This document shows, piece by piece, positions 1 through 11,663 of a stretch of 64,000 nt of DNA; position 1 is the stretch's first letter, and each line of letters starts with the position of its first letter. The notes under the pieces are model-generated. The model was not told where the DNA came from. It did no database searches and saw only the letters and a list, made by a program, of their open reading frames with translations. The stretch is taken from contig JAHHHE010000004.1 in the NCBI GenBank assembly GCA_019359535.1, forward strand, positions 1 through 64,000. Reading direction: 5' to 3'. The stretch comes from Gloeocapsa sp. UFS-A4-WI-NPMV-4B04. Its GTDB lineage: Bacteria > Cyanobacteriota > Cyanobacteriia > Cyanobacteriales > Chroococcidiopsidaceae. The translations under genes and the position numbers were made by a program.

Positions 1-250
1 GATATGTTCGCTGCCACATTCAGGACATTTCATGGAGTATTTGTCTTCAACTTCCTTGCAATGCTATTATCTGCCATCGCAAGGAATAGAAATCTAAACT
101 TCATCTATTAATTTACCAACGCCAAAATTTGTTCTGTTGTCATCGCAGACATGGGTAATGTTTCCACAACTTACTCTTGCTGATTTGCCGCATTCATAAC
201 TAGGATTAATATTAGGTATCAAGTGCTGCGAATTTTGCGAATTTGTTGCT

Positions 251-571
251 TTAATGAATTTCTAGTGAGTGATAGTGCTGGCAACCTTGACAGGGTCCCT
301 GCGGATTTACAGCACAGCGAATATAACCAGAACGGGCGTTAAATTGGCAGGTGATATCACCAATTAGATAGCCAACTCCTTCGAGGTAGTAGCGATCACT
401 CACAGGCAAGCTTCGCTGTAGGGTACTGTAATGCTGTGTCCTCACCCTATTTGCAGCGTTCATTGCTTGCCTTAACTTAGCTTGCGTCTGAGCCTCATTG
501 CGGCGCATCATCCACAGTGAAAGCAGTGGTGGCATCAACCCAACGGCAAAAATCCATAGTATTTCTAACAC
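251..571 (-). CDS. small cyanobacterial conserved protein with N-terminal TM segment and Cys-rich C-terminus (DUF6464-like)
   Basis: ORF; hydrophobic N-terminus; motif YLIGDITCQFNARSGYIRCAVNPQGPCQGCQHY. Confidence 0.55.
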   Translation of the reverse strand: MLEILWIFAVGLMPPLLSLWMMRRNEAQTQAKLRQAMNAANRVRTQHYSTLQRSLPVSDRYYLEGVGYLIGDITCQFNARSGYIRCAVNPQGPCQGCQHYHSLEIH

Positions 572-724
572 CTTTTTACCTTTAAAGTGCTAAACGCTTT
601 CCTTGTTCTATTCTGTTACTTTTGATCACAGCGCGATCGCCAATATTATACTGCCACTACCTCAAGTCATTTCGTGACTGCGCCATCTAATTCTAGAAGA
701 ACCGACAATAATCTGCGCGTTTAG

Positions 725-1231
725 CTAACCCTTAACTCGACGACGTTGATTTCTTTGGTTTAGTGGTAATTCTTCTTTTCTACCTGCCTGATGACGCAAA
801 TCCTGTGCTACTTGGGATGCTTCCCGCTCTGCTGGAAACAAATCAATTATCTTTGCTTTTAGAACAAATCCCCCAGATTTTTTAAATTTAATTCCAGGAA
901 CGCTCACTTTCAAATACTCACACACGCTTTTTATTTGCTTTTTATTCCCCTGAGTTACTCGCCGCTTACAATTAACCTCGCTAGCGATCGCCACAAATTC
1001 AAACATTGCCTGTTCTAACTGTGCTGCAAGCTGGTTGATTTGCCGAGCTTGTGCTGTTAATCGCTCCCATCCCATTTTGCCTTGTTGCAGATCTTGAGCC
1101 TGGTGGGGTTGCAGCGCTGCAATTGCAGTAGTTACACCGCGAATCGGTTTATTTCTAGGCACTGGCAGCCTATGGTTGAATTGTGATTGCTTTACACCGA
1201 TGCCGCTGATTTTTGTTTTGAGTTTTTTCAT
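725..1231 (-). CDS. hypothetical basic protein
   Basis: ORF of 168 aa, Lys/Arg/Gln rich; no recognised domain. Confidence 0.5.
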   Translation of the reverse strand: MKKLKTKISGIGVKQSQFNHRLPVPRNKPIRGVTTAIAALQPHQAQDLQQGKMGWERLTAQARQINQLAAQLEQAMFEFVAIASEVNCKRRVTQGNKKQIKSVCEYLKVSVPGIKFKKSGGFVLKAKIIDLFPAEREASQVAQDLRHQAGRKEELPLNQRNQRRRVKG

Positions 1232-1354
1232 AACTTACTCTTGCAACGCTACATTGTCTGCAAAGACGATGCCACCGCTACAGTAGTACAAATGAACTAT
1301 AAAAGCAAGAGGTTAGCTATTTTGTCAATTTTAGCTTGCAACATTTATATATTG

Positions 1355-3178
1355 TCATAAGCAGATAAGAAACCTTCTACTGGGTTTTTGAGGAATATCT
1401 ACCTCTATTTGAGCAGACTTATACTCACTAGCCTCACAATTTGGCTCAGATGAACTGGAGGCATAAAGTTTTGCAATTAATACCTCTGCGGCAACAGCCG
1501 CCAGTGGCGGAGAGAAAAAATATCCCTGCCCATACTCACATTCCAGATTTTTGAGTTTCGCTTGTTGATCTTCAGTTTCTATTCCCTCAGCGATCACATC
1601 CATATCTAGATTGTGAGCAAGCATGATGATTGTTTGGACAATCTTTAAGTTTTTACTATCAACGTCCATTGTGCTGATAAAGGAACGGTCAATCTTCAAA
1701 GTATCAATTGGAAAGCGGTGCAGACAACTCAGCGATGAATATCCTGTACCAAAATCGTCCATATACAATTGAATATCCATCGCTTTTAGTTGCAAAAGAA
1801 TAGAGACTACAGATTCAGTATTTTCCATCAGTACACTTTCCGTAATCTCCAGCCTTAAACTCTGGGGATTTAATTGAGTATTTTGGAGAATTTGGCGGAT
1901 TTGTGGAATTAAATCAGGCTCGGAAAAATGTTTGCCAGAAATATTAACGCTAACTGTCAATGGTGGACTACTAGGATATTGTGTCTGCCATAACTTGAGC
2001 TGGTGACAAGCTTCTCTCAATACCCAATAGCCAAGAGGAACAATAAGCCCAGTTTCTTCTGCTAGTGGGATAAACTCATCTGGCGCGATCAAACCTCGTT
2101 GTGGGTGCTGCCATCGCACAAGTGCTTCAAATCCAGTTATTGTTCCTGTTTTTAGAGACACAATGGGCTGATAGTGAACTTGAAACTCCTCACGTTCAAT
2201 CGCCAGCCTTAAGTCAGTTTCTAACTGTAGCATTGCTACTGCACGAGTATGCATATCCAAGTTAAATATTTCAAAGCGTGCCTTGCCTAGTGCCTTAGCA
2301 CGATACATTGCAATATCAGCGTCACGCAGCAGAGCTTCTGGCTGCTCGTAATTTCTTGCACTCAAAGCAATGCCAATACTTGCCGTAGTAAATACCTCTT
2401 GCCCGCCTAAATCAAAGTGCTTTTTCAGTTGAGCTTGGATGCGATCGGCAATGTGTACTGCATCGCTAATATCTTTGATATCTTCAAGCAAGATCGTAAA
2501 TTCGTCTCCTCCAAGACGTGCGATCGTGTCTGTGGGACGTAGGCAGGCTTTGAGTCTGCTTGCAATGCCAATCAGCAATTGGTCTCCAAGTGTGTGTCCC
2601 AGGCTATCATTAATAATCTTAAAGCGATCTAAGTCAATAAATAGTACAGCAAACAATTGAGCCTTGTGCCGTTTTGTAGACTCAACTACATACCCCAAAC
2701 GCTCCATAAACAAAGCCCGGTTTGGTAAACCTGTTAGTGAATCGTGAAAGGCATGATAGAGTAGCTGTTCTTCCGCCTGCTTGCGTTCGGTAACATCATG
2801 GATCACAAGTACAGCGCTTGTCTCTTGTCCCTTAAATTCAATCCAAACTGAAGATATTTCTAAAAATAATGTTTTATCAGATTGCTTAAATTCATAAATA
2901 TCAGTTGTTTTGATCTGTTGTAATACTTTGATTAAAGGATGTGCTTGCGCATCAATATGTTGACCTTCTTGCTTTAAAGGTAGTAAGTCGAGAAGACTAG
3001 CACCCAAAATATCAAAACGTTGCCGAGCAACTAAACGATCAAATGTTGAGTTAGACCATTGAATTCTACCACTACTATCAGTCCATACGATAGAGTCACC
3101 AATCGCACCCAGAGCTACCTCCATCTTTCCTAAGGTTGCTCGAAGGTGGCTGATTAAAGTAGCTGAATAATCTGACAT
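1355..3178 (-). CDS. PAS-GGDEF-EAL diguanylate cyclase/phosphodiesterase
   Basis: PAS-like N-terminus, DSLTGLPNRALF and RLGGDEF (GGDEF), FEALVRWQHP and DDFGTGYSSL (EAL). Confidence 0.92.
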   Translation of the reverse strand: MSDYSATLISHLRATLGKMEVALGAIGDSIVWTDSSGRIQWSNSTFDRLVARQRFDILGASLLDLLPLKQEGQHIDAQAHPLIKVLQQIKTTDIYEFKQSDKTLFLEISSVWIEFKGQETSAVLVIHDVTERKQAEEQLLYHAFHDSLTGLPNRALFMERLGYVVESTKRHKAQLFAVLFIDLDRFKIINDSLGHTLGDQLLIGIASRLKACLRPTDTIARLGGDEFTILLEDIKDISDAVHIADRIQAQLKKHFDLGGQEVFTTASIGIALSARNYEQPEALLRDADIAMYRAKALGKARFEIFNLDMHTRAVAMLQLETDLRLAIEREEFQVHYQPIVSLKTGTITGFEALVRWQHPQRGLIAPDEFIPLAEETGLIVPLGYWVLREACHQLKLWQTQYPSSPPLTVSVNISGKHFSEPDLIPQIRQILQNTQLNPQSLRLEITESVLMENTESVVSILLQLKAMDIQLYMDDFGTGYSSLSCLHRFPIDTLKIDRSFISTMDVDSKNLKIVQTIIMLAHNLDMDVIAEGIETEDQQAKLKNLECEYGQGYFFSPPLAAVAAEVLIAKLYASSSSEPNCEASEYKSAQIEVDIPQKPSRRFLICL

Positions 3179-3316
3179 AAAGAGTCTTTACTCTATAAAA
3201 TTTTTAATAAATTTGGCTTATTTACAAAAGAGGCAAAAATATAACATTATCAATTAATATAATTTTAATTAGTCTCTACCAATATTATTACAAACACTTT
3301 TTAAAGTTTTTGAACC

Positions 3317-3667
3317 TTATTCAACAGGGCGAAGTATAGCGCCAAAAAGCCATTGTCCATCTTCTAGCTCTGCGGTAATAAAATGCTCAGACATAATTTC
3401 TCTACCATCTTTTCTTACAGCCATTAATCGTAGAGGATGGTTAAGTATACTAGATTGCTCAGTCATCGTAAAGCGGGCAAATCCTAAATTATGTGAATCT
3501 TGATAACTGTTGGGAATAACTGCATTTAGTGACTGTCCAATTATTTCATCAAGGCTCCATCCAAAAACTTCTCCAAAAGCTTCATTTACGTAGATAATGA
3601 AACCTTGTTGATCTGTGATTAAAACAGGAATGTCATTTTTACATTTCATCTGAGCAATAGTTATCAT
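3317..3667 (-). CDS. stand-alone PAS domain protein
   Basis: PAS-type sequence DIPVLITDQQGFIIYVNEAFGEVFGWSLDEIIGQSLNAVIP. Confidence 0.8.
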   Translation of the reverse strand: MITIAQMKCKNDIPVLITDQQGFIIYVNEAFGEVFGWSLDEIIGQSLNAVIPNSYQDSHNLGFARFTMTEQSSILNHPLRLMAVRKDGREIMSEHFITAELEDGQWLFGAILRPVE

Positions 3668-3740
3668 ATATTATTGTTACATTTAAAAATTATGATTTTT
3701 TTAGGTTGCTTTATTGTCATTTTTCGCAGCAGACAAATGC

Positions 3741-4112
3741 CTATGACTTCAACCATGCTTGCCAAAATTTAGCAGCCTGTAACTCCAACTGATTAACATA
3801 ACTACATATATTCTGGCGCAAATTGGCAATACTAACATCAGAAGTTGCACTGATTTCGCAAGCATGACCAATAAACCAACGCTCTAGACCACGAGGAGTC
3901 ACTTCTGGATGAGACTGTAATTTTAGATCACATTTACCCCAGGAAAAGGCTGAATTTTGATATTTTGAGCTAGAAGCAAGGTGAGTAGAAGCTAGAGGCA
4001 GATCAAATATGTCACCATGCCAGTGCAATATGGGAGTATGTGCTGCTAAAGATGAATGTATCCTTCGTTTCTTAGCTCTATTGGGAACCAACCAATTTTT
4101 TTGTACAAACCA
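3741..4112 (-). pseudogene. truncated and frameshifted class I glutamine amidotransferase (GuaA-N-like)
   Basis: C-terminal GATase motifs HWHGDIFDLP...LQSHPEVTPRGLERWFIGHACEIS; upstream KKIGWFPIEL sits in a different frame; N-terminal catalytic half absent. Confidence 0.7.
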
Positions 4113-4406
4113 GGTTTCATTCGCACTTTATAAACGTACTTTTATTGTAAACACTTTAATTGCAGCAGGCTTGAAATTAAATTTATTTATTAGAGTTAGT
4201 AGAAATAATGTTTTCCTCTAACTACTGATATTTTCTAATTTTTTTAATAGATATATACTAAGAAGTTATACATAAAAATTCCAGGCTTGAAACGGCGTTT
4301 ATTATAAAGTTTTAGTAATGTTTCTCAGTTTGTTGTAATATATAACACCTTGTGCTGCGGTTTTTACGTATAAATTATATTTATTTTTTATTTGAACTGG
4401 ATAAAT

Positions 4407-4424
4407 TACCGTATAATTACGGTA
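4407..4424. promoter_or_regulatory. perfect dyad TACCGTA-TAAT-TACGGTA upstream of globin gene
   Basis: 7-bp inverted repeat with 4-nt spacer read directly. Confidence 0.4.
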
Positions 4425-4501
4425 TTCATTTAAATAGCTACCAAAGTATTACTAAGAATATCAAGATTGTCCAAATACAAAATAAGTTAACCTCGATAAT
4501 A

Positions 4502-4522
4502 TAGTAGATATTTCATCTACTA
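4502..4522. promoter_or_regulatory. perfect dyad TAGTAGAT-ATTTC-ATCTACTA immediately upstream of globin gene
   Basis: 8-bp inverted repeat about 25 bp before the start codon at 4547. Confidence 0.4.
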
Positions 4523-4546
4523 AAGTACACACAATGGTATTAAAAT

Positions 4547-4975
4547 ATGTCTTTAAATGTTGAAATTTTAGAACAAAGTTTTGAGCGCGTTAAACCTAAT
4601 GCAACTCAGTTTGCATCTAGTTTTTATCAGAATCTGCTGACTGATTATCCTCAGATTCGACCGTTATTTGCCAACACCTCAATGGAGGAACAGGAAGAAA
4701 AGTTAATCATGTCTTTAGTGCTAGTAGTCGAAAATTTACGCAACCCTGATTACTTAACAACTGTGTTGCAGCAGCTAGGAGAAAGGCACGTAAGATATGG
4801 TACTATGCGGCAACATTATCCAATAGTGGGTGCGGAGTTATTAAAAACCTTTGAAGCTTATTTAGGGGAGGAGTGGACACCAGAGGTTAAACAGGCATGG
4901 ACAGATGCTTATGGTGCGATCGCCAACATAATGTTAGATGGAGCGAACCATGTTGAGGAAATTGTAGAAGGCTAA
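4547..4975 (+). CDS. single-domain globin
   Basis: globin-type sequence (FYQNLLTDYPQIRPLF; LGERHVRYGTMRQHYPIVGAELLKTFEAYLGEEWTPEVKQAWTDAY). Confidence 0.88.
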   Translation: MSLNVEILEQSFERVKPNATQFASSFYQNLLTDYPQIRPLFANTSMEEQEEKLIMSLVLVVENLRNPDYLTTVLQQLGERHVRYGTMRQHYPIVGAELLKTFEAYLGEEWTPEVKQAWTDAYGAIANIMLDGANHVEEIVEG

Positions 4976-5188
4976 CTTGAGACATAAGACAACAACAGGA
5001 TTAAAAGCTTTTTTACCAAGGAAAACTCAATTATTTGAGCAGCTTTTACTTCGTTTTTTGGTTATGTAGCTAATAGTGTGTTAGATATATGCCACTTTCT
5101 TGAAGACGCTTTTCTTAAAGGTGTTTATCTAAAATTCGGTGGTAGTTAGGCTACATAAAATAATTAATATTTTGATAATTTCTAAATA

Positions 5189-5223
5189 TTGATAGGGGAG
5201 ATTTAACAAATCTCCCCTATCAA
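5189..5223. terminator. bidirectional terminator between convergent globin and secA
   Basis: perfect inverted repeat TTGATAGGGGAGATTT..AAATCTCCCCTATCAA between convergent genes. Confidence 0.7.
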
Positions 5224-5251
5224 TTATTCCTCAATGACAAACGCAGGATAG

Positions 5252-8044
5252 TTAAACCAACTCTGAAGGAGCTTGCATAGCAGGCTGAATTTGGGGTTGG
5301 AACTGGAACATAGAGTAGACTACATTCCGGCGAATATTAGTCATCATATCTAGGAACAGTTCATAACCTTCGCTCTTATACTCGATCAGAGGATCTTTTT
5401 GCCCGTAGCCACGTAGTCCTACAGACTCTCGTAGAGAATCCATTTGTTGCAGGTGTTCCCGCCAGAGAGTGTCAATCTGCTGTAAGATAAAGAAACGCTC
5501 TGCTTGGCGCATTAGTCCTGGCTGGACTTGCTCAATTTCAGCTTCTTTCATGTCGTAAGCAATCCGCACTTGCTCGTGCAGGAAAGTTTTAATTTCACTG
5601 ACTGCAAGATCCTCTAACTGCTCTGGCTCCAAGTCTGCTAGCAGATAAATAAATTCTTTTACTTTATTAACGAGAGTAGCTAAATCCCACTCTTCCGATG
5701 GCAGATCGGGATTGACGTAGTAGTCAACAATTTCATCCATCGTTTTTTCAGCGTACTTAATCACCTGTTCTTTAAGGTCTTGACCTTCTAGAACTCGGTG
5801 ACGTTCAGCGTAAATTGCTCGACGTTGGTTGTTCATTACTTCGTCATACTCAAATACCTGCTTACGGATGTCGTAGTAATAAGTTTCAACCTTTTTCTGA
5901 GCGCCTTCTAAAGAGCGGGTGAGCATTCCAGATTCAATTGGCATATCTTCTTCAACGCGAAAGGCATTCATTAAGCCAGCCACGCGATCGCCACCAAAAA
6001 TCCGTAATAAATTATCCTGCAAACTGAGGAAAAATCTCGTCGAACCTGGATCACCTTGTCTTCCCGCACGTCCGCGCAATTGGTTGTCAATCCGCCGTGA
6101 TTCGTGGCGTTCTGTACCGATTACGTGCAAGCCCCCCAAAGATACAACTTCATCGTGTTCGCGGCTGGTAAATTGTTCGTATTCGTGCAGTAGCAAGTTG
6201 TAGACTTCCCGCAATCTTTGGATTACAGGGTCATCTGTTGGTGCTTTTTCCGCCGCGACTGCTACTTTATCTTCGGCTTCTAGTTCTGGTAGACTGCGAT
6301 CGCCATATTCAGAAACTGCAAACTCTACCGCTTGTTTGAGCTTTTGTTCAGTTTCTCTTGATAGCTGAGTGGGGAAAATTTGCGGCGAAGCCTTCCAGGT
6401 TTTAACTTTTTTCCCAGGAACAAAGCCTTGACCACTACTATTTGCTGTTGGTAAGCCGGATGCTTGTCCTACGCCAAAAATATCTTCATCTTCTGGCTGC
6501 ACGATGCGGGGCATAAAGTATTCTCGCAGCTTCAGACGCGCCATGTACTCGGCATTACCACCCAGGATAATGTCTGTACCGCGACCCGCCATATTTGTTG
6601 CGATCGTCAGTGTACCCTTACGCCCTGCTTGAGCAATAATTTCCGACTCTCGCTCAACGTTCTCTGGTCTAGCATTGAGCAGATTGTAGGGAATTTCCTG
6701 TTGAACTAACAAATTGCTGAGGTATTCTGATTTTTCAACGCTTGTAGTTCCAATCAGGACTGGTCGCCCCATTTCGTGCATTTGAGAGCATTCTTCCGCG
6801 ATCGCCCGCCACTTTGCTTCTTCAGTTTTATACACTACATCAGGCAAGTCTTGACGACTCCTGACTCTATTTGTCGGTACTATCGTTACTTCCAGTTTGT
6901 AAATCTTTTCAAACTCCACTTCCTCTGTTTTCGCTGTTCCGGTCATTCCGGCTAATTTTGGATACAGCAAGAACAAGTTTTGATAAGTAATCGTCGCTAA
7001 AGTCTGAGTTTCCGGTTGAATTTCTACCCGTTCTTTCGCTTCAATTGCCTGGTGGAGTCCATCACTCCAGCGCCGTCCTGGTAATACCCGTCCTGTAAAC
7101 TCATCCACAATCACCACTTCATCGTTGCGGACGATATAGTTTACATCTGGAAGGAAGAGTTCTTTTGCTTTAATTGCATTGAAAATGTAGTGCGCCCAAG
7201 GATCATTGGGGTCGTACAAATCTTGTACTTCTAGCAAGCGTTCAGCTTCAGCAAAACCTTCATCGGATAAAAGCACGTTACGAGCTTTTTCATCTACCTC
7301 GTAATGATCGTCTTTTTGTAACATTGCTGCTACTTGGGCTGCTTGCAGGTACTTTTCGGTTGGTCGTTCTACCTGTCCAGAAATAATTAGCGGTGTACGG
7401 GCTTCGTCGATTAAGATCGAGTCTACTTCGTCAATCACGCAGTAGTTGAAGGGACGTTGCACTACATCTACCATCGAGGTAGCCATGTTGTCTCGCAAAT
7501 AGTCGAAGCCTACTTCACTATTTGTGACATAAGTAATATCGCAGTCGTAGTTTTTCTTACGTTCAGCTGGCCCCATTCCCTGTTGGATCAGTCCCACACT
7601 CAGCCCTAAGTAGCGATGTACCTGTCCCATCCATTCGGCATCTCGACGCGCTAGGTAATCGTTTACCGTTACAATATGCACTCCTTTCCCAGTAAGTGCG
7701 TTTAAATATGCTGGTAGTGTGGCAACTAAGGTTTTTCCTTCGCCTGTTTTCATTTCGGCGATTTGCCCTTTGTGCAGAATCATCCCACCCAAGATTTGGA
7801 CATCAAAGTGACGCAGCCCTAACACTCGTCGTCCGGCTTCTCGGACTACGGCAAATGCTTCTGGTAGCAGATCATCCAGGGTTTCGCCTTTGGCAAGCCG
7901 TTGTTTAAACTCTGCTGTTTTGTCGGTTAGCGCCTCATCGGAAAGTGCCTGGATATCTTCTTCTAAGAGGTTGACATCTGTAACGTAAGGCTGGAATTTT
8001 TTGAGCTTCCGAGCGTTTGGATCGCCCAGCAAGTTTTTCAGCAT
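5252..8044 (-). CDS. secA: protein translocase subunit SecA
   Basis: 930 aa; [49 protein letters not shown]. Confidence 0.98.
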   Translation of the reverse strand: MLKNLLGDPNARKLKKFQPYVTDVNLLEEDIQALSDEALTDKTAEFKQRLAKGETLDDLLPEAFAVVREAGRRVLGLRHFDVQILGGMILHKGQIAEMKTGEGKTLVATLPAYLNALTGKGVHIVTVNDYLARRDAEWMGQVHRYLGLSVGLIQQGMGPAERKKNYDCDITYVTNSEVGFDYLRDNMATSMVDVVQRPFNYCVIDEVDSILIDEARTPLIISGQVERPTEKYLQAAQVAAMLQKDDHYEVDEKARNVLLSDEGFAEAERLLEVQDLYDPNDPWAHYIFNAIKAKELFLPDVNYIVRNDEVVIVDEFTGRVLPGRRWSDGLHQAIEAKERVEIQPETQTLATITYQNLFLLYPKLAGMTGTAKTEEVEFEKIYKLEVTIVPTNRVRSRQDLPDVVYKTEEAKWRAIAEECSQMHEMGRPVLIGTTSVEKSEYLSNLLVQQEIPYNLLNARPENVERESEIIAQAGRKGTLTIATNMAGRGTDIILGGNAEYMARLKLREYFMPRIVQPEDEDIFGVGQASGLPTANSSGQGFVPGKKVKTWKASPQIFPTQLSRETEQKLKQAVEFAVSEYGDRSLPELEAEDKVAVAAEKAPTDDPVIQRLREVYNLLLHEYEQFTSREHDEVVSLGGLHVIGTERHESRRIDNQLRGRAGRQGDPGSTRFFLSLQDNLLRIFGGDRVAGLMNAFRVEEDMPIESGMLTRSLEGAQKKVETYYYDIRKQVFEYDEVMNNQRRAIYAERHRVLEGQDLKEQVIKYAEKTMDEIVDYYVNPDLPSEEWDLATLVNKVKEFIYLLADLEPEQLEDLAVSEIKTFLHEQVRIAYDMKEAEIEQVQPGLMRQAERFFILQQIDTLWREHLQQMDSLRESVGLRGYGQKDPLIEYKSEGYELFLDMMTNIRRNVVYSMFQFQPQIQPAMQAPSELV

Positions 8045-8324
8045 GGCATTGGTTCGGGAAACTTAAGGAATTATGCTTATTGTTGAGTTTTTAACTCAAA
8101 ATCATTAAAAAGTCAGTAGTGAAGCGTTTTTTACAAATTCAAAACTTTCTTTAAAGTGTATTTTATTAATGTATTTGACACGGATGCAAAAACACTACGT
8201 AAAAACTCTTTTAGTTCGTTTTGGCTGTTCGCCTCGCCTTAAGACTATATTTATCGTATCATTTTGCTCTGACCTAGGAGGGTGTTAAAGATGCGATCTC
8301 GCTTGTAGGGATTCCATAACCCCT

Positions 8325-8357
8325 AAAAAAAAATCCACCTCAGTTTTATCGGTGGAA
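8325..8357 (-). terminator. rho-independent terminator of ssrA
   Basis: minus strand CCACC...GGTGG stem followed by T-run, downstream of tmRNA. Confidence 0.65.
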
Positions 8358-8377
8358 ATGAAAATTATTACATTTAG

Positions 8378-8763
8378 TGGAGCTTACGGGAATTGAACCC
8401 GTGTCCAAATTGGGTATTGACCCCCCGCTCATTCACAGGTTTATCCTATCTAATCCTCAAGGCGGGAACCGTTCCTTATCCCGAACGGTGGGATGCACTG
8501 GTTAAGTCTTAGCTAGCAAGCCACCCAGAGAACACTTACTAGAGCATCCGTTGGGGTTGGTCTATAGTCCTTAACGGAGTCAAACTATAGACGCTCTATC
8601 AATTACCGACTGTTTTTAGGCAACAGCAACTGCTTTACGAGCGAAAGGAACGATGTTGTTCGCATTTACTTTTGTTTTGAGCCTTTGATTTACGAGAGGA
8701 GACTCACTCTCGACCTGTATCACAGAGCAGCTTTCGCCAACCTGTCGAAACCATTAAAGCCCC
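8378..8763 (-). ncRNA. ssrA: transfer-messenger RNA (tmRNA)
   Basis: minus strand GGGGCTT...AAGCTCC acceptor pairing, TTCGA-type T arm, tag ORF at 8616-8663 encoding ANNIVPFARKAVAVA-stop. Confidence 0.95.
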
Positions 8764-8969
8764 ATGTCTTAACTATTATTATAGTCCACCGTTGAGGAAT
8801 ATGACATCAACTTACACAAACAAACTGGAATAAGGCGGTATTAGTAGCGGGAGTTTGCTTCATAGCTGGGGAAACCCGCAAAACTCCCGTTGTCTCGCTT
8901 TATTTTCTCAGACAAGTGTGCTTCATTTAAATCATGTACTTGACAAACTGAGATTAATGTGTAATCTAC

Positions 8970-9917
8970 TTAACCTGATGCTTCTGCACCGCCCACAACT
9001 TCTAAGATTTCCTGAGTAATTGCGGCTTGTCTTGCCTTGTTATAAGACGTTGTGAGTGTGTCAATTAGTTCGTTAGCGTTGTCACTAGCGTTATTCATTG
9101 CTGTCATTCTTGCCGCTAATTCGCTGGCTGCTGATTCTTGCAACGCCCGCAGTAGCTGGTTATTTAGGTACAGAGGCAGGAGAGCATCGAGAATTTGCAC
9201 AGGATCTTGCTCGAAGAGCATATCTCGAGGGAAAGTACGTGTTTGGGCTTGGACTTTAGTCCGCTCAACTTCAAAATCACCGCCCCTGCTTGTCAGCCGG
9301 AAAATTTCGTCATCGGCTGCTTCTAAACCACGAGCATCAAGGGGAAGCAAAGTTTGAACAACTGGTCTTGAGCTAATTAACGAGACAAACTTGGTGTAAA
9401 CTAACTCAATTCTGTCTACACTTTGAGAGAGGAACAAAGACAGCACTTCGTCGGCAATATTAGAGGCTTCCGCAGCAGTGGGAATTTGCTCTAAACCTGT
9501 GTAAGTGGCATCAATGGGCTGGTTACGACGTTGCAAGTATTGAATTGCTTTGCGCCCTACGACTATATATTTGTAGTCTAGTCCTTCTGCCTGCAATTCC
9601 CTGGCGCGGGCTTCAGCACGACGGATAATATTAGTGTTATAAGCTCCACACAGACCGCGATCGCCTGAAACTACTAGTAACCCCACTGACTGGATGTCGC
9701 GTTGCCGTAACAGTGGCAAGTTTACGTCTTCAAACCGGAGACGAGTTTGTAAACCGTATAGCACTTGCGCCAATCTATCAGCAAAGGGGCGCGTGGCGAT
9801 TACTTGTTCTTGGGCGCGACGCACTCTAGCAGCAGCCACTAAACGCATGGCTTCTGTGATTTTCTGAGTGTTTTTGACCGATTGAATGCGATCGCGAATT
9901 ACTTTGAGATTAGCCAT
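8970..9917 (-). CDS. atpC: ATP synthase F1 gamma subunit
   Basis: [46 protein letters not shown]; cyanobacterial naming. Confidence 0.97.
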   Translation of the reverse strand: MANLKVIRDRIQSVKNTQKITEAMRLVAAARVRRAQEQVIATRPFADRLAQVLYGLQTRLRFEDVNLPLLRQRDIQSVGLLVVSGDRGLCGAYNTNIIRRAEARARELQAEGLDYKYIVVGRKAIQYLQRRNQPIDATYTGLEQIPTAAEASNIADEVLSLFLSQSVDRIELVYTKFVSLISSRPVVQTLLPLDARGLEAADDEIFRLTSRGGDFEVERTKVQAQTRTFPRDMLFEQDPVQILDALLPLYLNNQLLRALQESAASELAARMTAMNNASDNANELIDTLTTSYNKARQAAITQEILEVVGGAEASG

Positions 9918-9923
9918 GTCGAG

Positions 9924-9958
9924 AGTGAGTAGTGAGTAGTGAGTAGTGAGTAGTGGGG
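9924..9958. repeat. heptanucleotide tandem repeat (AGTGAGT)4-AGTGGGG
   Basis: direct reading; intergenic atpA-atpC. Confidence 0.85.
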
Positions 9959-10021
9959 AGGAGAAGGGAAGAGGAGCAAGATAAATTTAATGTCTAGCCC
10001 CTAGCCTCCCCCCTCTCGCCT

Positions 10022-11539
10022 CTAAGCTGTTGCTAAGAAGGTCTGCTTTGCTTCTGTGATTCCTTCTTTTAGCAGCTTTTCTGCTTCGTCACTTAGCTGC
10101 TTCCCATTCTGGATCAACTCTGTGTACTGCGGCTTGCTAGTTTTTAAGTAATCCCGCAGTTCTCTAGTAAAACTGGTAATTTTTTCTACTGGGATGTCAT
10201 CCAAATAGCCATTGATACCAGCATAAAGAATCGCTACTTGCTCATACAGCGCTAGTGGTGAGTATTGAGGTTGCTTCAATAGTTCCTGCAAACGCCGACC
10301 ACGTGCTAACTGATTCTGAGTTGCTTGATCTAGATCCGAGGCAAACTGAGCAAAAGCAGCCAAATCGTCATACTGGGCTAGTTCCAACTTAATCTTACCA
10401 GCGACCTTTTTCATCGCCTTGGTTTGAGCGGCTGAACCTACGCGCGACACCGAAATACCGGGGTTAACAGCAGGACGGATACCGGAGTTAAACAAATCGG
10501 AAGACAGGAATATCTGACCATCCGTGATTGAGATAACGTTTGTCGGAATGTAAGCCGATACGTCACCTGCTTGAGTTTCAATAATTGGTAGCGCAGTCAT
10601 GCTACCTTCACCAAGTTCAGAACTTAACTTCGCTGCTCGTTCTAATAGGCGGGAGTGCAAGTAGAAAACGTCTCCAGGATAAGCTTCCCGACCGGGTGGA
10701 CGACGTAGCAGCAGCGACATTTGACGATAAGCTTGAGCTTGCTTTGATAAGTCATCATAAATCACAAGCGTTGGTCTGCCTGTGTACATGAAGTATTCAG
10801 CTAAAGTTGCGCCAGTATATGGAGCTAGGTACTGAAGTGTTGCGGGATCGTTAGCTTGAGCAGCGACTACAATTGTGTAGTCCATTGCTCCCTTTTCCTG
10901 CAAAATGTTTACCACATTAGCGACTGTGGAAGCTTTTTGACCAATGGCAACGTAGACGCAGATCACATCGCCGCCTTTTTGGTTAATGATTGTGTCAACA
11001 GCAATTGATGTTTTACCTGTTTGGCGATCGCCAATAATCAGTTCTCGCTGGCCACGTCCAATTGGAATCATCGCGTCGATAGCCGTGATTCCTGTTTGCA
11101 TCGGTTCGTACACAGACCGGCGCGCTACAATGCCTGGCGCTGGAGATTCAATTAAGCGGCTTTCTGTTGCTTGGATATCTCCCTTACCGTCAATGGGGCG
11201 AGCTAGAGCATCTACAACTCTGCCAACCATTGCTTGTCCCACTGGTACTTGGGCGATTTTTCCAGTTGCCGTGACGGAGCTACCTTCTTGAATATCACGA
11301 CCTTCACCCATTAGCACCGCACCTACGTTGTCTTCTTCTAGGTTCAGGGCGATGCCAATTGTACCGTCTTCAAATTCTAATAGTTCCCCAGCCATAGCCT
11401 TTTCTAGACCATAGATCCGGGCAATACCGTCTCCCACTTGCAATACAGTACCAACGTTAACGGCTTTAACTTCTTGGTCGTATTGCTCAATTTGTTGCTG
11501 GATAATGCTGCTGATTTCGTCAGGTCTAATGCTGATCAT
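10022..11539 (-). CDS. atpA: ATP synthase F1 alpha subunit
   Basis: [20 protein letters not shown]; 505 aa. Confidence 0.98.
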   Translation of the reverse strand: MISIRPDEISSIIQQQIEQYDQEVKAVNVGTVLQVGDGIARIYGLEKAMAGELLEFEDGTIGIALNLEEDNVGAVLMGEGRDIQEGSSVTATGKIAQVPVGQAMVGRVVDALARPIDGKGDIQATESRLIESPAPGIVARRSVYEPMQTGITAIDAMIPIGRGQRELIIGDRQTGKTSIAVDTIINQKGGDVICVYVAIGQKASTVANVVNILQEKGAMDYTIVVAAQANDPATLQYLAPYTGATLAEYFMYTGRPTLVIYDDLSKQAQAYRQMSLLLRRPPGREAYPGDVFYLHSRLLERAAKLSSELGEGSMTALPIIETQAGDVSAYIPTNVISITDGQIFLSSDLFNSGIRPAVNPGISVSRVGSAAQTKAMKKVAGKIKLELAQYDDLAAFAQFASDLDQATQNQLARGRRLQELLKQPQYSPLALYEQVAILYAGINGYLDDIPVEKITSFTRELRDYLKTSKPQYTELIQNGKQLSDEAEKLLKEGITEAKQTFLATA

Positions 11540-11663
11540 AATTTGATGTTAAGTGTTGAGGATGAGAAATAGGAATTAGAGGAGCTTGGGTTTTAGGTAT
11601 TGGTTTTTGGGTATTAAGATATTGATGTTACCTAACACTTGTCACCTCACACCCGAGCTGCGT

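Noticed and set aside
1-33. Minus-strand MKCPECGSEHI start resembling the N-terminal zinc ribbon of IS1-type InsA
   Set aside because: Only eleven codons visible at the window edge; insufficient evidence.
5919-7908. Plus-strand ORFs 5919-6203, 6464-6709, 7696-7908
   Set aside because: Antisense to secA with no protein-like features; shadow ORFs.
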